60,578 bases of DNA from Oligoflexia bacterium (GCA_030432875.1 JAUILP010000015.1:1-60578); one strand, 5' to 3'; numbered from the stretch's first letter, positions 1 through 8,742 are shown. Notes: generated by a model not told the origin, from the letters alone. Made by a program: numbers and translations.

Positions 1-653
1 TACCCACATACCCACAGTCTTTCACTACTACTTTTATTTTAAGAGGATTGGACTTAACTTATTTTAGGTGATTTTCTGTCCAAACGATGGGGTCCACCTT
101 AAAATGCTCTTGGAGCAAAAAAACTTACAACTAATACCTAAAATATTCGTGAATTGCCTACATGACATTCCTTTTTGTTGAAATAGCGTTTGGGCTTGTC
201 CTCTCTCCTTTCAAGATTTTTCAAATTATAAAAAAAGGAAGAGGTATAAAACCTTACTTCCATTTTTAAAAATCCCCTCTTTTTTTAACATTGTGATATT
301 TATTATCATGAAAATTATGTTTGCTCTCAACTTAAGAGAGCTTCGATCCTATTAATTAAAGCCTAAAACAGCTCATGTCCGAGGATATAAAAATTATTTT
401 AAAAAAAAAACCAATCTAGGCCTTGATAATTTGCAAAAATCATGCTTTATTCTTCAAGTTGCTTTTTTTTTAAGGGAAAAAGTCCCAAACTGGTAGTTGA
501 TGGTAATACGGTTAAAAACAGCACCCAGCTTGAATAAATAGGATGTTTATACTCAACACTGAGTCGTTTTATGCAGACATCGAGACAAAGTTTTTAGACT
601 TCCCTAAAACGCTAAAAGTAAATTTTTTGTACAACATTTGGAGGGTAGAATCA
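1..653. other. Gene-free AT-rich left flank
   Basis: I see no convincing coding region here; stop codons are frequent in all frames. The stretch holds several poly-A/T tracts, a hairpin with arms GCTCTC (323-328) and GAGAGC (336-341), and a Fur-box-like 15-mer at 294-308, listed separately. It lies upstream of the HTH gene that starts at 654, so it probably carries that gene's control region and possibly the end of a gene outside the window. Confidence 0.6.
294..308. promoter_or_regulatory. Fur-box-like operator
   Basis: TGATATTTATTATCA matches the 7-1-7 Fur consensus TGATAATNATTATCA at 14 of 15 positions and is nearly palindromic. It sits about 345 bp upstream of the HTH gene, which is far for direct control of that gene, so it may serve an unseen leftward gene or a transcript inside the flank. 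AT-rich background raises the chance of a random match. Confidence 0.4.
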
Positions 654-1028
654 ATGACAACAAGTAAAGTATTAACTAAAGACCTGATGAAATTAATGGA
701 TGATTATGTGGCAAAAGACAAAAACTCTTGTGCGACATTAGCACGTGAGTCAGGTGTGCCTTATTCTACAGTGGTACGTTTGTTAAAAGGCGGCAATGTT
801 CCTAGTTTTGAATCTGTATTTCCAATTTTGTTGACCATTCAAAATTATAAAAATGCTCTGGCTTTTGTTAAAAAACATTATCCCTTCATTTCTAACTATC
901 TTTCTAGCAAAGATATGGCGACATCTTTCTCTAAGAAAGCGGTACGTACAGTAAAATCTCCAGCTACTGCGGCAAAAAAAGCTGCTGCGAGCAAAAGCAT
1001 TCGCGGCAAGAAGAAATCACGCCGCTAG
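654..1028 (+). CDS. Small XRE/Cro-like HTH protein with basic tail
   Basis: The product is 124 residues. An upstream in-frame ATG at 543 exists, but the ATG at 654 has a proper GGAGGGT ribosome-binding site and starts the conserved-looking part, so I chose it. Residues about 20-55 look like a helix-turn-helix (CATLARESGVPYSTVVRLLK, with the Ser-Thr-Val recognition helix). The last 30 residues are rich in Lys, Ala and Arg and end in KKKSRR, like a nonspecific DNA-binding tail. It is monocistronic and followed by a clear intrinsic terminator. The likely role is a sequence-specific regulator or nucleoid-associated protein; its targets cannot be told. Confidence 0.75.
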   Translation: MTTSKVLTKDLMKLMDDYVAKDKNSCATLARESGVPYSTVVRLLKGGNVPSFESVFPILLTIQNYKNALAFVKKHYPFISNYLSSKDMATSFSKKAVRTVKSPATAAKKAAASKSIRGKKKSRR

Positions 1029-1058
1029 GATTTTTTAGAAGTTAAATTGTTTAGATTT

Positions 1059-1112
1059 AAACAGACTCTAGATTTTACGCTTAAGAGTAAATTTTTGAGT
1101 CTGTTTTTTTTT
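1059..1112 (+). terminator. Rho-independent terminator of the HTH gene
   Basis: Perfect 10-bp arms AAACAGACTC (1059-1068) and GAGTCTGTTT (1097-1106) run directly into a T tract (1104-1112). The loop is long but contains an inner TTTAC/GTAAA pairing. It begins 30 bp after the stop codon. Confidence 0.85.
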
Positions 1113-1244
1113 GTGCAAATTCAACCTTGACGCTAGCTCGGTAACCTTGATTCCTTGGATAAATTATAAACCCTACAAACCCACAGTAATTTTTTTAAGT
1201 CAGTCTCCCACAAGCCCTCTACCTACTACGGATCAAAATGCCAG

Positions 1245-2618
1245 TTATATCGGTTTTCCTGAACTAAAGTTAGCAACGATTTCCTCCAAAAGATTAAGCC
1301 CGTGCTTTCGATTCTGCCATTCTTCATTCCAGAATCTTCGGTTCAGCTCTCGAATGGTACGTGATGTTTCTCTAACATGTATTTTTTTCTGGCTCAGAAC
1401 TTTTATGACGTCGCCGTTATTTATCGGCATAGGTTTGAAATTTAATTTTTTTTCTACCAGATGTTCAACCAAGATTTTTTGGCAATTTTGCTTAATCTTG
1501 GCAGTCTTTTCGTTGGCAAGTATATGCCCAGCATGAGTATGATCATTAATTATCTCTAATAAGGGAATTACAACGCTATCTACTAAGGTGAGATTGCCTA
1601 ATTTTTGCTCAGCTTGGGCAAAAAATTCAAAAAAATCAGCTTGCGAGTCAATTGCTGATAAATCCCGAAAACACGATAGAAAAAAATCCAGAACTTTTGA
1701 GTCTTTGTTTGATAGCTTTAGGGCTTTACTAATTTTTTTAACAAGATCAGATTCTAGTCCGATAAGAAAACCGTCCAGAGTATTGTGACAATAAAGTAAT
1801 GCCAGCCTGGCGAATGCGCGGTATTTCGCTGGATGTATTTTTCGTAAATCACCGTATACAGCCAAAGAAGGCTCAAAACTCTTATTTTTTTCAGGGATTT
1901 CCGGTAAAACACTATCAAATATAGATGCCTTGATCATAGCTAAAATTGCTGCTGAGCCTTCCGAGACTATAAGTAACGTAAGAAGTTCCTGTGTTATTCT
2001 TTCGACGCTAAGTCGTATTAGGCCACTGGAGGCATTTTTAATTATTTCTAGATCACAATTTTGAACATTGAAGCCGGTTTGCGCCCAAAACCTAAAAAAA
2101 CGCAGGATTCTTAAATAATCTTCCTCGATGCGCTGCTTAGGCTCGCCAATAAAACGCAGTGAGGCTTTTTTTATGTCCTGGTATCCCCCTGTAAAATCAT
2201 AAATATGTCCAAGTTGATCTTCAAATAGGGCGTTCATAGTAAAATCCCGCCGCTCAGCATCAGTCTTAAAGGATTCCCCAAAAGCTACTTCAGCTCTACG
2301 CCCATAAGTCTTTACGTCTTGACGCAAAGTGGTTACTTCTACTTGAGAGCCCTCCCCAACAATAGTAATAGTGCCGTATTCTTCACCTGTGGGTATCGCT
2401 TTTAAATTTGATTTTTTTGATTTAGGGTGAGACGAAAAAATTTGCAAAATATCATCAGGTTTTGCATCTGTAGCGATATCATAGTCACGAGGGGGAATTT
2501 TTAGCAGTTTATCTCTAACACACCCTCCCACCCGCATCGCATTAAATCCCGCATTTTGAATCTCCCTTATGACCGCTGAAACGAGGTTTGAATCTTCAAT
2601 TTTTTCAGATGGCGTCAT
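1245..2618 (-). CDS. CCA-adding enzyme / poly(A) polymerase family nucleotidyltransferase
   Basis: A class II nucleotidyltransferase of 457 residues, normal length for the family. The head domain shows the GG-x-VRD motif (residues 31-36) and the catalytic metal-binding D-x-D in RDYDIATDA (44-52). The ERRDFTMNALF motif falls near residues 122-132, followed by the RIEEDYLRILRFFRF RNA- and nucleotide-binding segment. Such enzymes either add CCA to tRNA 3' ends or polyadenylate RNA, and sequence alone does not cleanly separate the two here. The C-terminal PINNGDVIKVL segment leans me toward CCA tRNA nucleotidyltransferase over PcnB. It is convergent with the HTH gene and monocistronic. The Shine-Dalgarno sequence before the ATG is weak. 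Confidence 0.85.
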   Translation of the reverse strand: MTPSEKIEDSNLVSAVIREIQNAGFNAMRVGGCVRDKLLKIPPRDYDIATDAKPDDILQIFSSHPKSKKSNLKAIPTGEEYGTITIVGEGSQVEVTTLRQDVKTYGRRAEVAFGESFKTDAERRDFTMNALFEDQLGHIYDFTGGYQDIKKASLRFIGEPKQRIEEDYLRILRFFRFWAQTGFNVQNCDLEIIKNASSGLIRLSVERITQELLTLLIVSEGSAAILAMIKASIFDSVLPEIPEKNKSFEPSLAVYGDLRKIHPAKYRAFARLALLYCHNTLDGFLIGLESDLVKKISKALKLSNKDSKVLDFFLSCFRDLSAIDSQADFFEFFAQAEQKLGNLTLVDSVVIPLLEIINDHTHAGHILANEKTAKIKQNCQKILVEHLVEKKLNFKPMPINNGDVIKVLSQKKIHVRETSRTIRELNRRFWNEEWQNRKHGLNLLEEIVANFSSGKPI

Positions 2619-3024
2619 TATGCTTTATCACTTCAGGTTGAATTTTCCTAACTCATGATATTTTAAAATCCAATATTTGGCCTCTGCTAATTTTACCCTA
2701 ATTTGCCTACCGCTTTGCAAATCTTTGACCTAGCTGTTTTATCTTGAATCAAATCCCTTAAAACTAGCTTTTAAAGACTTATCAATTCGCAAAAGCAGAC
2801 GATCTCAAATTAATCCTTGTTCATAAAATCTTGATTGACTCCCCCAATCCCTTTGCCTATTTCTTAATCAGTCTGAGAATTTCACTTAAATTGTGGCTAT
2901 TGTGCTAGGATTTTTAAATTCTGCCTTGGATATTCCCTTTTAGGCGATGGCGCTACGATTCACTAAACCCCTCTATTTTATATAAATATATAATATCATT
3001 GACATAAATACAACAAAGTCAAAA

Positions 3025-3050
3025 GTTCATTAAACAGGTGTTTAATGAAC
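3025..3050. repeat. Perfect 12-bp inverted repeat
   Basis: Arms GTTCATTAAACA (3025-3036) and TGTTTAATGAAC (3039-3050) are perfect reverse complements separated by GG. No T tract follows, so this is more like a protein-binding dyad than a terminator. It stands in the gene-free region next to repeated TACAACA motifs. Confidence 0.7.
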
Positions 3051-3162
3051 ATAATAAACATATTATTTTAACTAATTTTTTCTCTCTGATAACGGCAAAT
3101 ATTTTACTTTAATTACAACATATTATACTAAGCATAGTAATCAACTTACTTGTTATATTATC

Positions 3163-3202
3163 AATATTACAACACCTATAATTTTATTGTTGTTGTAATA
3201 TT
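3163..3202. repeat. Inverted repeat built on TACAACA
   Basis: Arms AATATTACAACA (3163-3174) and TGTTGTAATATT (3191-3202) are perfect 12-bp reverse complements with a 16-bp spacer. The same core TACAACA also occurs at 3009-3015 and 3114-3120 in direct orientation, so the dyad is part of a small iterated array. Confidence 0.65.
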
Positions 3203-3847
3203 AAATTTTGATCATATTGACGGTAAAGAGACCGAAAATAAAACTTACGGTATTGCTGCTCAGTAAAAATTTGACCCCCCCAAATTTATATCCGAGTGAA
3301 AGTAAATTTTTACCGAAAATATGCACAAAAAATAGTCAATCGCCCAAACAAACCCATGAAGATGTTCCTAAGGACGACCATGAAGAATGCATTCAGACAT
3401 CCTACGCGATAAAAATATAGCTTAGCTTTGAGGTTAAAATTTGAGCGATTGCCAAAACTTTTATCTGACAAATTTGTAAGAAAATTCAGGGAGATATGCC
3501 TTAAAGAACCGTATTCCAGGGGAATTTAGGGGGGAGGTTTTTTTTGTCAGAAGTTTGATGAAGGAGAAGACTGTGTAAAGGCCATGATTTACATAATGGG
3601 GTTTTTAAACCTCTATGCTTTGTTTTTTACGCCACCCCGTCATTGAAATGAAAGCCGTAAAGCTAATTATAAGGGAAAATAATCTAGGGGACCTCCCTGT
3701 CGACAATCGTAAAGGCTGGGTTGGGTGGAACCTATCCGTACCGCCCCAGGTTGAAAAACACGTCACACTCTAAGTCAATGCAGATATTTAAGACTGTCTT
3801 CGCTAAGAATCCTAGTCGATTGACATCAACTAGTGGGGATAGAGCCC

Positions 3848-3866
3848 CATTGTGGGCCTCACAATG
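3848..3866 (-). terminator. Possible terminator hairpin of the InlB-repeat lipoprotein gene
   Basis: CATTGTG (3848-3854) and CACAATG (3860-3866) form a 7-bp stem with a 5-nt loop, 4 bp past the stop codon of the minus-strand gene. No T tract follows on the minus strand, so intrinsic termination is uncertain; it could instead protect the mRNA 3' end. Confidence 0.35.
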
Positions 3867-3870
3867 TTAT

Positions 3871-6243
3871 TTAATCGCATTTTTTGCTGGTATTTTCGAT
3901 TTCATACCTTACACCCGCCAGCCCGGTTATCTTAAAGGATGTGTCAGACCACGCATTACCATCGCCATTATCATTCACATGAGCACCTAAAACGTTTGGG
4001 CCCTCCTCTGGCGTGACATAAAATTTAAACCCCTTAAAATTTTCTAGATCTTGGTCAGCGTTATTTGCAAACCTAGGCGGCATACCAGGAGGGAATACAG
4101 ACGTGGAAAAATTAAATACATCGTTGGAGGCCAGCTTAAATTTAAACTTATTGCAAAAAGAACCTCCCTTAAGAGTCAAGGTTCGATTTATATCTACATC
4201 AACATGATTGCAGCCAAGATAAAGTCCCCCTTCAGGCTTGTCATTGATGGTTAGCCAAAGACAGTTATTCCATGAAGCATGATCATTGAAACGGGAAAAA
4301 TTTACTTGTAAATAAATTTCCTTCACCTTAAAGGTCGCCGTAACTTCCTTAGCAGAATCCATGGTAACAGAGCAAGCGCCAGCGCCACTGCAAGCACCAC
4401 TCCAGCCAAGGAATTCGTGTTCCGAATTTGCTGGCGTCGCCGTTAAACTGAGAGAAGTACCGCTTGTGAAACTTTTAACGCACTGCTCGCCACAGGTTAT
4501 CCCACCTACGTTTGAGCTAACACTTCCCGTCCCATCACCTGCTTTTTTAACTGTTAAATTAAAACTCTTCAAAATAAAATTTGCCGTGACCGTCTTATCT
4601 GAACTCATCATGACCATACAGCTACCTGTCCCAGAGCAACCAGCTCCGCTCCAGCCCGTAAAAATTGAATTAGAACTTGCCGTAGCGGTGAGCGTCACAC
4701 TTGCACCGCTATCATAGTTTTCAATACAATCACCGCCACAGTTAATTCCAGCTGGTGCTGAAGAGATGATTCCTGAACCAACACTTGGTTTAGAAATGGT
4801 GAGTCTAAATTGCTTCTTAGTAAAACTCGCTGTTACCGTCTTTGCTTCCGTCAAACTCACTTCACATTCTCCTGATCCCGTGCAGGCCCCGCCCCACCCA
4901 TTAAACAGGGAGTTAGAACTTGGTGCTGCGGTTAATTTCACACTGGTTCCTAAAAGAAATTGGGCTTTGCAGCTAGCACTGCAGTTGATGCCTTGGGGAC
5001 TTGATTTCACAACACCTTCGCCATTCCCTGCTTTGACGTAAGAAAGCTCCTTTTTCTCAATAACAATGAGACTAGCCTCGTTAGAGCGAACCTTTTGGTA
5101 CGTGGCGGAAATTTGTGCTGTACCAATTTTAATGGCAGACGCTTGGCCACTTTGTGCCGAATTATTTTCTATGGTTGCGACGTCAGGGTTATGACTGGTC
5201 CAAACGACTTCACGGGTGACATCGAGTTCACTGCTATTTGAAAATTTCGCGGTAGCTTTGAATTGCTGCTTTCCTAAAACCAAGATTTCGGCATTAGTTG
5301 GTGTTATATCAATAGCCGTAACCAGGGCGGCAACAATTTTAAGAGGCATATGCTCTTCAATTCCACCAAAACTGGCTAAAACAACCGTATCCCCAACGCC
5401 AAGTGTCATTAATACATTTTTCTCCGCTGCTTCCTCTGAAAATTTTGCGACTAACTCATCCTGAGTACTTAACACCGCATCTTTGGTGACATCCTTTGAT
5501 GAACCATCCTCGTAAATAGCCTCTACTTTATAAGGAATTTTTTGATTTATGGGGAAGATATCCTCAGTAGGTGAGACTATTAACTTTTCAAGCTTCAAAA
5601 GCTTCACCTCTAGATTAGCCGTCCCTTCAACACCGTCAAAAGTCGCAAAAATTGTGGTCCTCCCGATTTCTAGACCCTGAAGCTTGTTATGACTTTCCGC
5701 ATCGATGGCAAAAGCGGCAACATTAACCTCACTCGATCGCCACTCTGCCTTTTCGGTTATATCTTGGGAGGTCCCATTTTCATAATAAGCAAAAGCTCTA
5801 TACGCAATATTCTGGCCGACAAGCATAAAATCATTTTCAGGAACAACCTTAATGCTGCGCAGGGGAGACACCAAAATGTTTATGGCAGAAGTTCCCTTTA
5901 AGTCGTCTAAACTCGCAAGAACCGAAGTGTTTCCCAAGTTTTTAGCCATCAATTTGCCGCTACTATCAATTGATCCTATCTCGTTATTTTCCAAACCCCA
6001 GGTAACCTCGGTCGTCACATCTTTTTTTTCGGCCTCTCCGGTAATCAAGGTAGCCTGAAATTCCCGCTCATCACCCACATTGAGCGATAAATTGCTGGGA
6101 GAAACTTCTAGTCTGCGTTTAACTTGGGCCTCACCACTATCGCGTTCTTGGCGAACATTTGCTGAGGTGTCTGCAAATTTTGTGTCGTTGCATGAGCTTA
6201 GAAAAATAACGACTAAAACCAGAAAAATATGTGAAAAAAACAT
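3871..6243 (-). CDS. Lipoprotein with Big_2-like and InlB B-repeat domains
   Basis: A 790-residue exported protein. The signal peptide ends in a canonical lipobox LSSC (Cys18), so the mature protein should be lipid-anchored, probably at the cell surface. Residues about 44-400 hold four bacterial Ig-like (Big_2) domains, each with the pattern '...DVT..V.W.S....A....G...A...G...I.A...'. Residues about 402-650 hold three InlB-B/Flg_new_2-type repeats (GI-x-C-x-x-x-C, then GW-x-GAC and TVTASF endings), each with Cys pairs. The last 140 residues are a unique domain that I do not recognise. Such proteins usually act in adhesion or prey/host contact; that role is inferred. It is divergent from the serine recombinase, with about 200 bp between them, and has a ribosome-binding site AGGAG before the ATG. 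Confidence 0.85.
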   Translation of the reverse strand: MFFSHIFLVLVVIFLSSCNDTKFADTSANVRQERDSGEAQVKRRLEVSPSNLSLNVGDEREFQATLITGEAEKKDVTTEVTWGLENNEIGSIDSSGKLMAKNLGNTSVLASLDDLKGTSAINILVSPLRSIKVVPENDFMLVGQNIAYRAFAYYENGTSQDITEKAEWRSSEVNVAAFAIDAESHNKLQGLEIGRTTIFATFDGVEGTANLEVKLLKLEKLIVSPTEDIFPINQKIPYKVEAIYEDGSSKDVTKDAVLSTQDELVAKFSEEAAEKNVLMTLGVGDTVVLASFGGIEEHMPLKIVAALVTAIDITPTNAEILVLGKQQFKATAKFSNSSELDVTREVVWTSHNPDVATIENNSAQSGQASAIKIGTAQISATYQKVRSNEASLIVIEKKELSYVKAGNGEGVVKSSPQGINCSASCKAQFLLGTSVKLTAAPSSNSLFNGWGGACTGSGECEVSLTEAKTVTASFTKKQFRLTISKPSVGSGIISSAPAGINCGGDCIENYDSGASVTLTATASSNSIFTGWSGAGCSGTGSCMVMMSSDKTVTANFILKSFNLTVKKAGDGTGSVSSNVGGITCGEQCVKSFTSGTSLSLTATPANSEHEFLGWSGACSGAGACSVTMDSAKEVTATFKVKEIYLQVNFSRFNDHASWNNCLWLTINDKPEGGLYLGCNHVDVDINRTLTLKGGSFCNKFKFKLASNDVFNFSTSVFPPGMPPRFANNADQDLENFKGFKFYVTPEEGPNVLGAHVNDNGDGNAWSDTSFKITGLAGVRYEIENTSKKCD

Positions 6244-6328
6244 AACAAAGAGCTCCTGAAAAAATTATTTCCTCTCTTATCGGTCAGCCAGCAATTACTC
6301 TAAAAAAATATTAGTAACCACCTGTATT

Positions 6329-6342
6329 TATTAATATTAATA
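6329..6342. repeat. 14-bp perfect palindrome between divergent genes
   Basis: TATTAATATTAATA is its own reverse complement. It lies midway between the divergent starts of the InlB-repeat lipoprotein and the serine recombinase, where an operator or recombinase-binding site would be expected. Its AT-only composition weakens the case. Confidence 0.4.
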
Positions 6343-6440
6343 GACATTATTCGCTTCACTTTTTCGGGGGTATTTTTTAAGAATAACCCAAAGAGATTAG
6401 AGACTTCACTCAGAGCCCGCAATCATGTAATATCTATCTC

Positions 6441-7073
6441 ATGAAAAATATAGCCATTTATTACCGAGTTTCCACCGAACGACAAGATCTTGCCAGTCAA
6501 AAAACCACCATCGAAAAATGGCTCGAGGATCTGCCAAAAGACAGGCGTCCGGAAAAAATCTATGAATTCCAGGATGAAGGTTTTTCGGGTAAAACATTCA
6601 ATCGCCCCCGCTTCAAAGATATGCTCGAAATCGCGTTTGCCCGGCGCATTGACACGATAGTGGTCTATAAACTTGACCGCTTTAGCCGCAATGCTTCCGA
6701 CGCCATAAAAACAATTTTGAGTTTAGACGAAGTCGGTGTTGCTTTTGTTTCCGTCACGCAGCCGGTCCTAAATTTGGGGCATGAAAATCCTTTTCGCCGC
6801 ACCATGCTGTCAGCGTTTGCAGAAATTGCGGAAATTGAACGTGAAACTATTGTCGCCAGGGTGCGCTCAGGACTGGAAGCCGCTAAAAAACGCGGGATAA
6901 AACTCGGTCCTCCCGTCAAAATCGATGAAGATATGCAGACCAAAGTTCGTGAGCTAAGAAACTCTGGTTTCACCATCAAGAGTATTGCGGCAGAGCTAAA
7001 TATTAGCGTGGGAGCCACCCACAAAATCATAAAGGCAGCAGAAGAGTCTTTTAAACAACTTGAAAATGATTAG
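6441..7073 (+). CDS. Serine recombinase (resolvase/invertase family)
   Basis: A small serine recombinase of 210 residues, usual for the resolvase/DNA-invertase group. The catalytic nucleophile is Ser11 in YYRVSTERQ, with Arg9; the second active-site cluster is D-R-x-x-R (Asp79, Arg80, Arg83) in KLDRFSRN. The E-helix region (about 125-150) leads into a C-terminal helix-turn-helix (about 178-200, SIAAELNISVGATHKIIK). No Shine-Dalgarno sequence precedes the ATG, and a TAATAT box lies only 7 bp upstream, so the mRNA may be leaderless (inferred). The gene ends 8 bp before a PLP-enzyme gene and is probably co-transcribed with it. It could be a resolvase relic of a mobile element or a site-specific invertase acting on neighbouring DNA; no flanking transposon ends were seen. 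Confidence 0.9.
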   Translation: MKNIAIYYRVSTERQDLASQKTTIEKWLEDLPKDRRPEKIYEFQDEGFSGKTFNRPRFKDMLEIAFARRIDTIVVYKLDRFSRNASDAIKTILSLDEVGVAFVSVTQPVLNLGHENPFRRTMLSAFAEIAEIERETIVARVRSGLEAAKKRGIKLGPPVKIDEDMQTKVRELRNSGFTIKSIAAELNISVGATHKIIKAAEESFKQLEND

Positions 7074-7081
7074 GTAGTAAT

Positions 7082-8269
7082 ATGAAAAAAAATGCCATTA
7101 CCGACACCGCCTACATCCACCGCCGCCATATCGCCCCAGGAAAAGGCAATTATCCCTTAGAAAGCCCGATTTACCATTCGGTAAAATATACTTTTGATGA
7201 TTTAGAGCATATGGAAAATATGTTCGGCCAGGACAATGATGAATATTTTATTTATTCCCGTATCGCGAGTCCCACAGTCCGCGAGCTTGAGGTTCTTCTT
7301 GCCCAGGTAATGGGAGAGGAAGATGCGCTGTGTTCAGCATCCGGGATGGGTTCAATCACGGCCCTTACACTCGGTCTTCTTGAAAAAGGAGACTCTATCG
7401 CCATTCCCCTTCATTCTTATGGGACATCGCGTTCATATGCCAAAAAAGTCCTGAGCAAATTTGGCATCGAATCTGTTTTTCTTAGTTGGCCAGACCTTGC
7501 AAATCTTGCTGCTATAAAGCAAAAAAATCCTAATCTAAAAATGCTGCTTATCGAATCGATAACAAATCCGATGGTCAGGGTCCCAGATTTACAACAAATC
7601 ATTGGGGAGTGCCAAAAAATCGGCATAATTGCCGCAGTCGATGCGACGTTTGCGAGTCTTAGCCCGGCCAAACTTGCCTCTCCTGACCTTTATGTTGTGA
7701 GCCTGACCAAATATGCCTGCGGCCATGGTGATACCCTCGGCGGCGCTGTCATGGGAAACAAAAAACTCATCGCCCAGATTAGAGCGACGCAGCTCCTATT
7801 AGGCCCTTCCCTAGATCCCTATAGTGCACAGCTTATTTTGCGCGGGCTGGAAACCTATCCCCTAAGGCGGGCTCGCATGGTCGATTCTGCCCAAAAAATC
7901 GCCTTATTTTTAGAGGGGAAACCTCAAATTAAAACGCTTTGGTACCCTGGCCTACCGTCCCATCCCGAATGTCAAATTGCTAGGGAACAGCTCTGGGAAC
8001 CAGGTGCAATGCTTGCCATGACCTTAAAGAAAAATAACAGATCCCAAATTCAGGCATTTATAAAAAAACTAAAACTCTTTAAATTAACCGCATCATTGGG
8101 CTCAACCAAATCACTCATTGCCCCTGTTGAAGTTTTTTATACGAGAGATTTAAATGCCGCAGAAAAAAGCGCCTGTGATATAGAGCCAGGAACCATGCGC
8201 ATTTCCGTTGGTTTGGAAGACACGGATGATCTCATCGCTGATTTAAAAGGGGCTTTAGAAATTTTATAA
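7082..8269 (+). CDS. Cys/Met metabolism PLP-dependent enzyme (MetB/MetC/MGL family)
   Basis: A 395-residue fold-type I PLP enzyme of the trans-sulfuration family. Key sites are YSR (58-60, phosphate contact from the partner subunit), SASGMGSI (85-92, phosphate-binding loop) and DATF (187-190), with the PLP lysine at Lys210 in SLTKYACGHGD. Family members usually read GHSD after the lysine; here it is GHGD, a small deviation near the active site. The family includes cystathionine gamma-synthase, cystathionine beta- and gamma-lyase and methionine gamma-lyase, and I cannot choose among them. It follows the recombinase gene by 8 bp, an unusual partnership for an amino-acid enzyme. Confidence 0.85.
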   Translation: MKKNAITDTAYIHRRHIAPGKGNYPLESPIYHSVKYTFDDLEHMENMFGQDNDEYFIYSRIASPTVRELEVLLAQVMGEEDALCSASGMGSITALTLGLLEKGDSIAIPLHSYGTSRSYAKKVLSKFGIESVFLSWPDLANLAAIKQKNPNLKMLLIESITNPMVRVPDLQQIIGECQKIGIIAAVDATFASLSPAKLASPDLYVVSLTKYACGHGDTLGGAVMGNKKLIAQIRATQLLLGPSLDPYSAQLILRGLETYPLRRARMVDSAQKIALFLEGKPQIKTLWYPGLPSHPECQIAREQLWEPGAMLAMTLKKNNRSQIQAFIKKLKLFKLTASLGSTKSLIAPVEVFYTRDLNAAEKSACDIEPGTMRISVGLEDTDDLIADLKGALEIL

Positions 8270-8378
8270 AGTCAACACGTCTCTTTTTACCTAGGCTTCG
8301 GGACGGTTTGGCTTATTTCTGGAAATTTAGCCTTGAATTCTTATGGTAAACAACGTATTTTTCGAGTGGAAAAAAACA

Positions 8379-8395
8379 ACTGATCATAGATCAGT
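8379..8395. promoter_or_regulatory. Dyad upstream of the cytochrome c gene
   Basis: ACTGATC (8379-8385) and GATCAGT (8389-8395) form a perfect 7-bp inverted repeat with a 3-bp spacer. It sits just upstream of the AAGGAG ribosome-binding site of the cytochrome gene and could be an operator or a 5'-UTR hairpin. The regulator is unknown. Confidence 0.45.
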
Positions 8396-8415
8396 CACCA
8401 CCCAAGGAGTTTGAT

Positions 8416-8742
8416 ATGCGAAAAATTTTGCTGGTTTGTGGACTACTCGTCACCTCGGGATACGCCTTTTCTCAGGCTGCTGCCCCTATTAAACCTGACG
8501 TCAAAGCTGGTGAGGCTAAAGTTAAGGCTGTATGCAGTTCTTGTCATGGTATGGACGGCAATGGTCCCAATCCCCAGTATCCAAGTCTCAAAGGGCAAAA
8601 AGCCGAATATCTGAAGAAACAAATTAGCGACTTCAAATCTGGTAAGCGTACTAACGACAATGGCATTATGAAAGCCATGACCGCAACCCTCACAGATCAG
8701 GACATCGCTAACATAGCTGAATATTTTTCCACAAAAAAATAA
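8416..8742 (+). CDS. Small periplasmic class I cytochrome c
   Basis: A 108-residue protein with an N-terminal Sec signal peptide (cleavage likely after the YAFSQA region, near residue 20). The mature domain carries one haem-binding CSSCH (Cys40, Cys43, His44) and Met residues at 85 and 88 (GIMKAMTATL) as candidate sixth ligand, then the C-terminal helix DQDIANIAEYF. This matches short soluble cytochromes of the c5/c553 type that shuttle electrons in the periplasm. The start is fixed by AAGGAG 7 bp upstream. It is monocistronic, with a dyad in its leader. The partner oxidase is not in the window. Confidence 0.92.
   Translation: MRKILLVCGLLVTSGYAFSQAAAPIKPDVKAGEAKVKAVCSSCHGMDGNGPNPQYPSLKGQKAEYLKKQISDFKSGKRTNDNGIMKAMTATLTDQDIANIAEYFSTKK

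Larger units (their letters stand above)
2619..3870. other. 1.25-kb gene-free AT-rich region with dyads
   Basis: There is no supported gene; the only forward frame of note (3208-3420) starts with TTG, lacks a ribosome-binding site and has no recognisable motif. The interval contains a perfect 12-bp dyad at 3025-3050, a second at 3163-3202, four TACAACA motifs in about 190 bp, and a hairpin just past the stop of the minus-strand lipoprotein gene. The right half (3480-3800) is more GC-rich than the left and may be decayed sequence. Confidence 0.6.

Noticed and set aside
1111-1536. A 141-codon plus-strand frame
   Set aside because: Mostly antisense to the well-supported CCA/poly(A) polymerase-family gene, with no conserved sequence.
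3208-3420. A 70-codon plus-strand frame in the AT-rich gap
   Set aside because: It starts with TTG, has no ribosome-binding site and shows no motif; consistent with chance.
3721-3990. An 89-codon plus-strand frame
   Set aside because: Its second half is antisense to the InlB-repeat lipoprotein and it has no start signals.
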